Below are positions 29,712 to 38,144 of a DNA stretch of 64,000 nt, piece by piece. The stretch is from contig NZ_JADOUY010000002.1 in NCBI RefSeq assembly GCF_015752285.1, forward strand, positions 372,001 to 436,000. Direction: 5' to 3'. This DNA comes from Mycetocola_A sp015752285 (GTDB lineage Bacteria > Actinomycetota > Actinomycetes > Actinomycetales > Microbacteriaceae). The notes under the pieces are model-generated. The model did no database searches and was not told the DNA's origin. It was given only the letters and a program-made list of their open reading frames with translations. Each line of letters begins with the position of its first letter. Positions within the stretch are counted from its first letter, which is position 1. Position numbers and translations under genes: made by a program.

Positions 29712-31014
29712 GAAGCGACTGCGACCGCGACGGGTGGCGCAGCTTCGCCATCGTCTTCGACTCGATCTGGCGGATCCGTTCGCGCGTCACGCCGAAGGTG
29801 TCACCGATCTGGTCGAGGGTCTTCGGCATACCGTCACCGAGACCGAAGCGCATCCGGATGACGCCGGCCTCACGCTCGCTCAGGGAGTCGAGCAGGCTCT
29901 CCAGCTGCTTCTGCAACATGGTGAACCCGACCGCGTCAGCAGGCACGACAGCTTCGGTGTCTTCGATCAGGTCACCGAATTCGCTGTCACCGTCTTCACC
30001 GAGCGGGGTGTGCAGCGAAATCGGTTCGCGACCGTACTTCTGCACCTCGATGACCTTCTCGGGGGTCATGTCGAGTTCGCGGCTCAGCTCTTCAGGCGTG
30101 GGTTCGCGACCCAGGTCCTGCAGCATCTGGCGCTGGACACGGGCGAGCTTGTTGATGACCTCGACCATGTGCACCGGGATGCGGATGGTCCTGGCCTGGT
30201 CGGCCATGGCACGGGTGATCGCCTGACGGATCCACCAGGTGGCGTAGGTGGAGAACTTGAACCCCTTGGTGTAGTCGAACTTCTCGACGGCACGGATGAG
30301 GCCCAGGTTGCCTTCCTGGATCAGGTCGAGGAACTGCATTCCACGACCGGTGTATCGCTTGGCGAGCGAGACGACGAGCCGCAGGTTGGCTCCGAGCAGG
30401 TGGCTCTTCGCGCGTGCGCCATCCTTGGCGACCCACTGCAGTTCGCGACCAAGCTGCGTGCGCTTCTCGGTGTCATCCATTTGCGAGAGCTTGTCTTCGG
30501 CGAAGAGACCAGCCTCGATCCGCATGGCGAGCTCGACTTCTTCGGCCGCGTTGAGGAGAGCGACCTTTCCGATCTGCTTGAGGTAGTCCTTGACAGGGTC
30601 GGCGGTTGCGCCGGTGATCGCTGACGAGTAGACGGGTACTTCGTCCTCGTCGTCGACGAGCGACAGCACGAGGGCACCCTGAGGGAGTGCTTCAGCCTCT
30701 TCGGCCTTCTTCTTGCGGGCTTCTTCGGCTTCGTCGCGTTCGGCATCCGTCTGATCGACGTGCACCTCTTCGTCGTGCTCGTCTGCCTTCTTCTTGGCAG
30801 GGCCACGTTTCGCGGGCGCCTTCGCCGGCGCCTTCGCGGCCGGAGCGTCAGTCTCTGCAGCTTTCTTCGCAGCTGCTGCCTTCGTCGTGGTCTTGGCAGG
30901 TGCCTTCTTTGCTGGCGCCTTCTTCGCGGGAGTCGTCTCCGCGGACTTCGTTGCGGCCTTCGTTGCCGTCTGTGGATCTTCCGTTGCCGAAGTTTGTGCG
31001 GCCTTGGTGGCCAT
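29695..31014 (-). CDS. sigA: Primary RNA polymerase sigma factor
   Basis: 439-residue group 1 sigma-70. The first 125 residues are Lys/Ala-rich with histone-H1-like repeats such as AKKAPAKKAPAK, then an acidic stretch. Region 1.2 begins near DPVKDYLKQIGKVALL, region 2 has GLIRAVEKFDYTKGFKFSTY and TWWIRQAITRAMADQART, and region 4 has GVTRERIRQIESKTMAKLRH, ending RDYLE. ATG 31014 has AAAGG upstream; the longer frame to 31098 lacks support. Its 3' end overlaps the MurT-like gene, linking housekeeping sigma and a wall-ligase gene in one transcript. Confidence 0.96.
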   Translation of the reverse strand: MATKAAQTSATEDPQTATKAATKSAETTPAKKAPAKKAPAKTTTKAAAAKKAAETDAPAAKAPAKAPAKRGPAKKKADEHDEEVHVDQTDAERDEAEEARKKKAEEAEALPQGALVLSLVDDEDEVPVYSSAITGATADPVKDYLKQIGKVALLNAAEEVELAMRIEAGLFAEDKLSQMDDTEKRTQLGRELQWVAKDGARAKSHLLGANLRLVVSLAKRYTGRGMQFLDLIQEGNLGLIRAVEKFDYTKGFKFSTYATWWIRQAITRAMADQARTIRIPVHMVEVINKLARVQRQMLQDLGREPTPEELSRELDMTPEKVIEVQKYGREPISLHTPLGEDGDSEFGDLIEDTEAVVPADAVGFTMLQKQLESLLDSLSEREAGVIRMRFGLGDGMPKTLDQIGDTFGVTRERIRQIESKTMAKLRHPSRSQSLRDYLE

Positions 31015-31168
31015 GGGAGCACCTTTCAGTCCCGGAGCGCCGCTGTCACGGACGAGCGCTGAGGGCCCAGATTGTTTTCGGACATTACTAAGACCCATGT
31101 CAAGTCTTTGCGCTGGGCACGCCTCGGGAGGCGGCGGCAGAACGGACTTGAACGGGTCCTTACTTCAC

Positions 31169-31174
31169 ATTATG
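31169..31174 (-). promoter_or_regulatory. Possible -10 element for sigA
   Basis: On the minus strand the sequence reads GTGACATAATGTGAAG, giving CATAAT (or TAATGT) as a -10 hexamer about 155 bp upstream of the sigA start. No convincing -35 is visible. A TTGACA on the minus strand at 31103-31098 could mark a second promoter. Confidence 0.3.
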
Positions 31175-31227
31175 TCACGGTTTGTGGGAACCGAGAGCCA
31201 CGGTGCGCTGAGAGGCACTGGCGGCCT

Positions 31228-32547
31228 CTACGGGTGACGGCGCCGAAAAGCTTCCATGGCTGCAACCCAGAGAGGCCCCACCTGTATTCCCTCTTCCTCA
31301 ATGATTCTCCGACGGGTCCGTCGCCGGGCGAGCAACAGCATGACGACGCCGAAACCGATGACGAGGTACTGCACGAGGAAGGCGAGCCGGAACGACTCCA
31401 GGCTGTACAGCTCGCCGGTCGATGCGCCGGGACCTGCCTGCGAGTCGAGAATGAGCCCGATGAAGAACATCATGATGAAACTGGCCATGAAACCGCCGAC
31501 GTTGACCACACCGTTCGCGGATCCGAGGACCCGAACCGGGTTGAAGGTGCGGGCGAAATCGAACCCGATGAGCGACCCGGGGCCACCGGCACCGAGAACA
31601 ACGAGCAGCACGACGAGAAGCCAGAACGGCGGGCTGCCCGGCCAGAGCAGCAAAGCGGTCCATGCGGTGCCGATCGCAAGTACGATGCCGAGCACGAGGT
31701 TGCTCCTGCGGTAGGGGTACCGGGCGCAGAGCAGGCCGAGCAACGGACCGATCAGCACCCCGGATGCCACGACGACGAGCAACATCGATGCGGCCAGCGG
31801 TTCGCTGAGCCCCAGTCCGTAGACCATGAACGGATATCCCCACAGGAGCGAGAACACGGTTCCGGATGACTGCGTGACGTAGTGCGCCCAGAAACCCAGT
31901 TGGGTGCCGGGTCTCCGGAAGCTTGCGGCCAGCTGGGTCAACGCCTCACGAAGGCTCGACGCGCGATGGGCTTCGGTCGAACCGGCGGGGCTGTCCCTGA
32001 TCACGGCGAGGGCGAGAACCAGGCCCAGTGCGACGAGGGAAGCTGCGGCGAGGAACGCAGGGGTCCAGCCTGCTGAGTGCAGAAGCCACGCGAACGGGAT
32101 CGCCGACAGGATCTGTCCGGCCTGGCCGAGGTTCCCCATCCACTGCGACAACTGCGGAACGACCGGTCCTGAGAACCACGACGTCACCAGGCGCATGACA
32201 GACACGAAGATGGCCGCGTCTCCTGCTCCGACCAGAACCCGCCCGATCACCGCGACGGAAATGGTCGGCGCGAATGCCAGGACCACCTGGCCGACGACGA
32301 GGAAGCTGAGGCCGGCAGCGATCAGAACGCGAGGTCCGAGCCGGTCGATCAGCACGCCGACCGGGACCTGAAGCGCTGCGTAGACGACGAGCTGCAGCAC
32401 AGCAAGAGAGGAGAACGCCGACGCGGATGCATCGAACCGTTCGACCGCTGAGACCCCTGCCACGCCGAGGGTGGACCGCTGCATGACTGCGGTGATGTAG
32501 GCGAAGACCCCAACCCAGAAGACGAGCCAGGATTTCGCGGAATTCAC
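31228..32547 (-). CDS. Major facilitator superfamily transporter
   Basis: 439-residue membrane protein with about twelve hydrophobic helices, starting SWLVFWVGVFAYITAVMQRS. The motif-A-like loop VGVLIDRLGPRVLIAAGL lies between helices 2 and 3. The sequence IGRVLVGAGDAAIFVSVMRL is typical of MFS helix 4. The cytoplasmic C-terminus ends with a basic tail. GTG start at 32547. Substrate cannot be deduced; similar proteins are often annotated as nitrate/nitrite- or sugar-phosphate-type permeases. It is 22 bp downstream of the PAC2 gene, so they may share a transcript. Confidence 0.85.
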   Translation of the reverse strand: MNSAKSWLVFWVGVFAYITAVMQRSTLGVAGVSAVERFDASASAFSSLAVLQLVVYAALQVPVGVLIDRLGPRVLIAAGLSFLVVGQVVLAFAPTISVAVIGRVLVGAGDAAIFVSVMRLVTSWFSGPVVPQLSQWMGNLGQAGQILSAIPFAWLLHSAGWTPAFLAAASLVALGLVLALAVIRDSPAGSTEAHRASSLREALTQLAASFRRPGTQLGFWAHYVTQSSGTVFSLLWGYPFMVYGLGLSEPLAASMLLVVVASGVLIGPLLGLLCARYPYRRSNLVLGIVLAIGTAWTALLLWPGSPPFWLLVVLLVVLGAGGPGSLIGFDFARTFNPVRVLGSANGVVNVGGFMASFIMMFFIGLILDSQAGPGASTGELYSLESFRLAFLVQYLVIGFGVVMLLLARRRTRRRIIEEEGIQVGPLWVAAMEAFRRRHP

Positions 32548-32569
32548 CTGACCAGCCTACGCCCACCCA

Positions 32570-33508
32570 TCAGGCGGGCAGGCCGCCGGGCGCATTCCGT
32601 TCGTCAGGTCCTTTGCGACCGGCGAGGAACTTCTCGAGTTCGGCGGCGATCTCGTCAGCGGACGGCAGCGAACCGTCGGAGTCGGTGAGGGGCGACTTCA
32701 GCGCGCTTCCCTCCATGTAGGTGTCATAGCGCTCTTCCAGCGTGCCGACCAGGCGCTTCAGCTCGTCGTTTCCGCCGACCTGCTCATCGATGCGGGAGAC
32801 GAACTCCCTTCCTTCTTCGCGGAGCTCGTCCGTGGGCAGGATCAGCCCGGTTGCGGCGCTGATGCTGTCGATGGCGGCGATCGCGGCCGTCGGGTATTCG
32901 GTGTCTGCAAGGTAGTGCGGGATGAGCAGAGCAAAGCCGGCAACCCCTGAACCCCGTTCGGCGAGCCGGTATTCGAGAAGGTGAAGCACGTTCGACGGCA
33001 CCTGGGTGTGCGGCCGCCAGACGCTCATCGACTCGATGAGCTCCTCACGCGTTCCGCTTACGGTGACCCCGATCGGTCGGGTGTGCGGGACCGGCATCGG
33101 AATCGCGTGGACCCACGTGGTCCTCGCGACGCGGAAACGGTCGACGAGGCCCAGCACGTCGCGAACGAATCGTTCCCAGAGAAAATCGGGTTCGTATCCG
33201 GTGAGGAGCAGGAAGGGATGATGCAGGTCGTCATAGGCCAGCGAGATCTGGAGCCGCGGCGGCGTGTACTCGGTCAGATGGTCCTGGTCGAAGTAGATGA
33301 TCGGGCGTCGAGCCCGGTAGTCGAGGAGGAGATCGTTGTCGAAGATCGCGACGGGTTCACTCTCGAATGCGCCCTGCGAATACTCATTGAACTGGCCAGC
33401 GGCCCCACCGGCATCCGAAAATCCGGTGAGAGACACGACGAGGTCGAGACCGTCAGGAACGTCGGATGCCGCTGCCGTCAGCTCGAACAGATCGTCGGTA
33501 ACACTCAT
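32570..33508 (-). CDS. PAC2 family protein
   Basis: 312-residue protein of the proteasome-assembly-chaperone-2-like (PAC2) family, widespread in actinobacteria. It begins LDLVVSLTGFSDAGGAAGQF and contains LILTGYEPDFLWERF-like (here LLLTGYEPDFLWERFV), VSGTREELIESMSVWRP and FALLIPHYLADTEYPTAAIA. The C-terminus is acidic and helical. There is no signal or membrane segment. The molecular role in bacteria is not established. It is divergent from pepA with 90-100 bp between the starts. Confidence 0.87.
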   Translation of the reverse strand: MSVTDDLFELTAAASDVPDGLDLVVSLTGFSDAGGAAGQFNEYSQGAFESEPVAIFDNDLLLDYRARRPIIYFDQDHLTEYTPPRLQISLAYDDLHHPFLLLTGYEPDFLWERFVRDVLGLVDRFRVARTTWVHAIPMPVPHTRPIGVTVSGTREELIESMSVWRPHTQVPSNVLHLLEYRLAERGSGVAGFALLIPHYLADTEYPTAAIAAIDSISAATGLILPTDELREEGREFVSRIDEQVGGNDELKRLVGTLEERYDTYMEGSALKSPLTDSDGSLPSADEIAAELEKFLAGRKGPDERNAPGGLPA

Positions 33509-33609
33509 ACATCCACTCTAATCGGCGACGGGAACACCCGAGCCGTGCCGGCGCACGCGCTCAGCGAACAGGGGAAGGTGCTCTGAGGCGCGCGTCTACC
33601 ATGGGAGGC

Positions 33610-35115
33610 ATGTCTGTCCCCGCGCTCTCCGTGTCCTCCTCCCCCGCCATCGAATCCTCGGCCGACGTGCTCGTCGTCGGCGCACTGAGCTCCGGCTCGG
33701 CCGCTGTGCTCCACGCGGTGTCCGGGTTCGAATCACTCGGCGACCACTTCGCCTCGATCGGGGTAACCGGAGCCGCAGACCAGTTGGTCCGCGTTCCCGG
33801 ATCCGTCGGTTCTGCGGGAAGCATCGCCGTCATCGGCATCGGCCGTCAGGCAGACGAGAACAGTTTGCGCAACGCCGCGGGATCGGCCGTGCGTCAGCTC
33901 GCCGGGGCGGGCACCGTTGCATTCGCGTTCCCGACGTCGTCTGCGAGCGACGTCGAGGCGATCCTCGAGGGCGCCGCTCTCGGCGGCTACACGTTCAGTG
34001 CCTATCGCTCGTCGACGCTCGACTCGGTGAAGCCCGGTGTCACGGCCGTCACCGTTCACCTCGCTGACACGGTCGGTGACGCGGACTCCTTCGCCGCCGC
34101 TGTCAGCCGGTCGGTCATCGTCGCGGAGGAAGTCGCCAGGGTCAAGGATCTCGTGAACACCCCTCCGAGCGATCTCTACCCCGAGACGCTCGCCGCAGCG
34201 GCAGCCGATGCCGTCGCCGAACTGCCGATCGAGGTCACAACGTGGGATGACGACGCACTCGCCGCCGATGGATTCGGCGGGATTCTCGGCGTCGGCCAGG
34301 GGTCCGACCGCGGACCGCGTCTCGTGAAGCTCGCCTACGACCCGTCCGGCGCAACGAAGCACCTCGCTCTCGTCGGTAAGGGCATCACTTTCGACACCGG
34401 TGGACTGTCGCTCAAGCCGCCGGCATCCATGGTTGGCATGAAATACGACATGACCGGTGCAGCATCCGTGCTCGCCGTCGTCGCAGCGGTGGCGCGACTC
34501 GAGCTGCCCGTGCGGGTCACGGCGTGGCTGTGCATCGCCGAGAACATGCCGTCGGGATCGGCGCTTCGCCCGAACGACGTCCTCCGAATTCGGGGCGGCA
34601 AGACCGTCGAGGTGACCAATACGGATGCCGAGGGCCGGCTGGTCATGGCGGACGGTCTCGTTGCTGCGAGCGAAGAGCATCCCGATGTCATCATCGACAT
34701 CGCCACCCTCACCGGCGCGGCCGTCGTCGCACTGGGCAAGCGCTACACCGGGGTGATGGGTGACGACGTCGTCGTCGACCAGGTCCTCGACGCTGCCCGT
34801 GGCGCCGGCGAGCCGATGTGGGCGATGCCGTTCGCCGAAGAGCTCACCTCCGTGCTGCGCTCTGACGTCGCCGACCTCGCGAATGCGAAGCTCGGCAACA
34901 CCGCAGGCGGGATGCTCGTCGCCGGAGTGTTCCTGCGCGAGTTCATCGGCAAGCAGAGTGACGCAGACGGCGCACCCACGATTCCGTGGGCACACCTCGA
35001 CATCGCCGGCCCCGCAAACAACCCGGATAGCCCCTACGGCTTCACCGCAGGTGGGCCGAGTGGGGTGGGCGTGCGCACGCTCGTCAAGGTGGCCGAACAG
35101 ATTGGTCGCCCGTAG
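33610..35115 (+). CDS. pepA: Leucyl aminopeptidase (M17)
   Basis: About 501-residue cytosolic two-metal aminopeptidase releasing N-terminal residues. Metal and catalytic motifs are GKGITFDTGGLSLKPP, KYDMTGAASVLAV and the signature NTDAEGRLVMADGL. The N-terminal macro-like domain covers about residues 1-160. The start is uncertain: ATG 33610 (MSVPALSVSSS) has GGGAGG too close, and ATG 33601 lies three codons upstream. It is followed by lpd after 95 bp, as in mycobacteria where pepB precedes the dlaT region. Confidence 0.93.
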   Translation: MSVPALSVSSSPAIESSADVLVVGALSSGSAAVLHAVSGFESLGDHFASIGVTGAADQLVRVPGSVGSAGSIAVIGIGRQADENSLRNAAGSAVRQLAGAGTVAFAFPTSSASDVEAILEGAALGGYTFSAYRSSTLDSVKPGVTAVTVHLADTVGDADSFAAAVSRSVIVAEEVARVKDLVNTPPSDLYPETLAAAAADAVAELPIEVTTWDDDALAADGFGGILGVGQGSDRGPRLVKLAYDPSGATKHLALVGKGITFDTGGLSLKPPASMVGMKYDMTGAASVLAVVAAVARLELPVRVTAWLCIAENMPSGSALRPNDVLRIRGGKTVEVTNTDAEGRLVMADGLVAASEEHPDVIIDIATLTGAAVVALGKRYTGVMGDDVVVDQVLDAARGAGEPMWAMPFAEELTSVLRSDVADLANAKLGNTAGGMLVAGVFLREFIGKQSDADGAPTIPWAHLDIAGPANNPDSPYGFTAGGPSGVGVRTLVKVAEQIGRP

Positions 35116-35210
35116 TAAGGTCGTATGGGCTAGTCAGCCCCCAACCGTCGCCAGCTCGAACCCGTGTCGGCGGCATCAGCACGAACCCAGATGCACGAGG
35201 GAGAAGCTCA

Positions 35211-36584
35211 GTGTCGGAGCAGAATTTTGACATCGTTATTCTCGGTGGTGGAAGTGGCGGATACGCAGCAGCATTGCGCGCGTCAGAGCTTGGTTTCACC
35301 GTCGGACTTGTAGAGAAGGACAAGCTCGGGGGCACCTGCCTGCACCGCGGCTGCATCCCGACGAAAGCGCTCCTGCACTCAGCAGAGGTAGCGGATGTGT
35401 CACGCGAGTCGTCCAAGTACGGAGTGAACACCACCTTCGACGGAATCGACATCGCCGGTGTGACCGCCTACCGCGAGGGCATCGTCGCGAAGAAGTACAA
35501 GGGCCTTCAGGGACTGATCAAGGCTCGAGGAATCACCGTCGTCGAAGGCGAAGGTCGACTGACCTCCCCGACGACGGTCCAGGTCGGAGACACGACCGTC
35601 ACCGGTAAGAACGTCATCCTGGCCACCGGCTCGTACAGCCGATCCCTCCCCGGCCTGGAGATCGGCGGGCGCGTCATCACGAGCGAGCAGGCACTCCAGC
35701 TGGACTTCATCCCGAAGAAGGTCGCCGTCCTCGGCGGCGGCGTGATCGGTGTCGAGTTCGCGAGCGTCTGGAAGTCGTTCGGCTCGGACGTCACCATCAT
35801 CGAGGCACTCCCCCACCTCGTCCCGAACGAAGACGAAGCCATGTCGAAGGGTCTCGAGCGTGCATTCCGCAAGCGCGGGATCAACTACTCGCTCGGCGTC
35901 CGTTTCAAGGGCGTGACCCAGGATGAGAACGGCGTTGTGATCACGCTCGAAGACGGCAAGACCATCGACGCCGAGCTTCTGCTCGTTGCCGTCGGTCGTG
36001 GTCCGTCGACGGCCAACCTCGGCTACGAAGAAGTCGGCGTCACCATCGACCGCGGATTCGTGATCACGAACGACCGCCTCGAAACCAACATCCCCGGCCT
36101 GTACGCCGTCGGCGACATCGTCCCCGGCCTTCAGCTCGCTCACCGCGGATTCCAGCAGGGAATCTTCGCGGTCGAAGAGATCGCCGGCCTCAAGCCGGTG
36201 CTCATTCCCGACGTGAATATCCCGAAGATCACCTACTGCGACCCCGAGGTCGCGTCGGTGGGCCTCACCGAGGCGAAGGCCGCTGAACAGTACGGCGCTG
36301 ACAAGATCACCGCGTATGAGTTCAACCTCGCCGGCAACGGCAAGAGCGAGATCATCGGGACCAGCGGAAACGTGAAGGTCATCCGGGTCAACGACGGCCC
36401 CGTCATCGGCGTGCACATGATCGGCGCCCGCGTGGGCGAACTGATCACCGAAGGACAGCTGGCGGTGAACTGGGAGGCATACCCCGAGGACCTCGCTCCT
36501 CTGATCCACGCACACCCGACGCAGAGCGAAGCTCTCGGCGAAGCGTTCCTTCATCTGGCGGGCAAGCCGCTCCACGCACTGTAG
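35211..36584 (+). CDS. lpdA: Dihydrolipoyl dehydrogenase (E3)
   Basis: 457-residue flavoprotein that reoxidises the lipoyl groups of 2-oxoacid dehydrogenase complexes. FAD-binding GGGSGGYAAALRASELG, redox disulfide GGTCLHRGCIPTKALL, NAD-binding VLGGGVIGVEFASVWKSFG, second FAD motif YAVGDIVPGLQLAH and the catalytic HAHPTQSEALGEAF are all present. GTG 35211 has GAGGGAGAAG upstream. The E2 gene follows after about 70 bp. E1 (aceE) is 21 kb away, so E3 and E2 form the shared core locus. Confidence 0.96.
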   Translation: MSEQNFDIVILGGGSGGYAAALRASELGFTVGLVEKDKLGGTCLHRGCIPTKALLHSAEVADVSRESSKYGVNTTFDGIDIAGVTAYREGIVAKKYKGLQGLIKARGITVVEGEGRLTSPTTVQVGDTTVTGKNVILATGSYSRSLPGLEIGGRVITSEQALQLDFIPKKVAVLGGGVIGVEFASVWKSFGSDVTIIEALPHLVPNEDEAMSKGLERAFRKRGINYSLGVRFKGVTQDENGVVITLEDGKTIDAELLLVAVGRGPSTANLGYEEVGVTIDRGFVITNDRLETNIPGLYAVGDIVPGLQLAHRGFQQGIFAVEEIAGLKPVLIPDVNIPKITYCDPEVASVGLTEAKAAEQYGADKITAYEFNLAGNGKSEIIGTSGNVKVIRVNDGPVIGVHMIGARVGELITEGQLAVNWEAYPEDLAPLIHAHPTQSEALGEAFLHLAGKPLHAL

Positions 36585-36653
36585 GTCGCGCCCGCCCGGG
36601 TGCGATCGAACTAAGCTACATACGTAAGAACTGGTTTCAAAGGAGACAAGGTC

Positions 36654-38144
36654 ATGGCAGAATCCGTAAGCCTTCCGGCGCTCGGCGAGAGTGTTACCGA
36701 GGGTACGGTCACCCGCTGGCTGAAGAACGTGGGAGATCGGGTGGAGGTCGACGAGCCGTTGCTCGAGGTATCAACCGACAAGGTCGACACCGAGATCCCC
36801 TCGCCGGTCGCTGGTGTGATCGAAGAGATCCTCGTTCAGGAAGACGAAACCGTCGAGGTCGGCACCGCGCTCGTGAAGATCGGCGACGGTTCGTCGTCAG
36901 GTGGCGACGAGCCGGCGGATGAGGCTCCCGCCGAAGAAGCTCCCACCGAGGAAGCTCCTGCGGAAGAGGCCCCGGCCGACGAAACCCCCGCCGAGCAGCC
37001 AGCGGCAGAGTCGCAGGAAGAAGCGGCCCCCGCCGTCGAGCCGTCGACCGAGGTCCCTGAAGAAGCCGAAGCACCTGCGGAGGGCGACAGCGCTCCGGCA
37101 GACGCCCCCGCTCCCCCTGCGCCGGCTGCGCCAGCGCCTGCTCCCGCAGCTTCGTCTGCACCTGCGCCTGCCCCGGCAGCGCCGTCGGCTCCGGCACCGG
37201 CTGCTGCTCCTGCTGCACCCGCAGCTCCCGCCCCGTCAGGAGAATCTCTCGGCAGCGGGTACGTGACTCCGCTGGTCCGTCGACTGGCCAACCAGCAGGG
37301 CGTCGACCTGTCGACGATCACCGGAACCGGAGTCGGCGGACGCATCCGCAAGGAAGACGTTCTCCAGGCAGGCGAAGCAGCAGCCTCGTCGAGCGCGCCC
37401 GCCAAGGCCGCCCCGCTCGAGGTGTCGCCGTTGCGCGGAACCACACAGCCGATGTCTCGCCTCCGTAAGGTCGTCGCTGAGCGAGCGGTCATCTCGATGC
37501 AGACTTCGGCGCAGCTGACCAGCGTCGTCGAGGTGGATGTCACGAATATCGCCACCCTGCGCGACCGGGTCAAGGCTGACTTCCACTCGAAGACCGGCTC
37601 CAAGCTGTCGTTCCTGCCGTTCTTTGCTCTTGCCGCCGCTGAGGCGCTGAAGGCGTACCCGGTGGTCAACGCGACCATCGACGGCGACTCGATCGTCTAC
37701 CCCGAGCACGAGAACATGAGCATCGCAGTCGACACCGAGCGCGGACTCCTCACGCCAGTCGTCCGCAACGCCAGCGACCTGAACCTCGCCGAGCTGGCCG
37801 GTCAGATCGCCGATCTTGCCGAGCGGACGCGCGACAACAAGCTCAAGCCAGACGAATTGGCCGGTGGCACCTTCACCCTCACGAACACGGGCTCGCGTGG
37901 CGCGCTGTTCGACACTCCTGTCGTCTTCCTGCCCCAGGTCGCGATTCTCGGCACGGGGATCGTCACGAAGCGACCCGTCGTCGTCAAGGCTGCAGGGCAG
38001 GAAGCCATCGCGATCCGTTCCATGGTCTACCTCGCACTGTCGTACGACCACAGGATCGTCGACGGGGCCGATGCCTCACGGTTCCTCGTCGCGGTGAAGA
38101 ACCGGCTCGAAGAGGGCAACTTCGAGGCCGACCTCGGAATCTAG
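36654..38144 (+). CDS. sucB: 2-oxoacid dehydrogenase E2 (dihydrolipoamide acyltransferase)
   Basis: 496-residue acyltransferase. It has one lipoyl domain with the lipoylated Lys43 in EVSTDKVDTE, then a long Ala/Pro/Glu-rich linker (about residues 82-195, repeats such as EEAPAEEAPADETPAE). The E1/E3-binding domain is GYVTPLVRRLANQQGVDLST, and the catalytic domain has LALSYDHRIVDGADASRFL. In actinobacteria this E2 normally serves pyruvate dehydrogenase (with AceE) and, via the OdhA/KGD fusion protein, the oxoglutarate complex. GGAG at 36643-36646 sets the start. Its stop shares the palindromic CTAG with the convergent pseudokinase gene. Confidence 0.93.
   Translation: MAESVSLPALGESVTEGTVTRWLKNVGDRVEVDEPLLEVSTDKVDTEIPSPVAGVIEEILVQEDETVEVGTALVKIGDGSSSGGDEPADEAPAEEAPTEEAPAEEAPADETPAEQPAAESQEEAAPAVEPSTEVPEEAEAPAEGDSAPADAPAPPAPAAPAPAPAASSAPAPAPAAPSAPAPAAAPAAPAAPAPSGESLGSGYVTPLVRRLANQQGVDLSTITGTGVGGRIRKEDVLQAGEAAASSSAPAKAAPLEVSPLRGTTQPMSRLRKVVAERAVISMQTSAQLTSVVEVDVTNIATLRDRVKADFHSKTGSKLSFLPFFALAAAEALKAYPVVNATIDGDSIVYPEHENMSIAVDTERGLLTPVVRNASDLNLAELAGQIADLAERTRDNKLKPDELAGGTFTLTNTGSRGALFDTPVVFLPQVAILGTGIVTKRPVVVKAAGQEAIAIRSMVYLALSYDHRIVDGADASRFLVAVKNRLEEGNFEADLGI

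Noticed and set aside
29812..31091. Arg-rich open frames overlapping sigA in other frames
   Set aside because: They follow from the Lys/Ala-rich N-terminal coding repeat of sigA and carry no independent motif.
36836..37678. Ala/Gly/Ser-rich open frame opposite the E2 linker
   Set aside because: It mirrors the Ala/Pro/Glu repeat of the E2 linker; such low-complexity shadows are expected.
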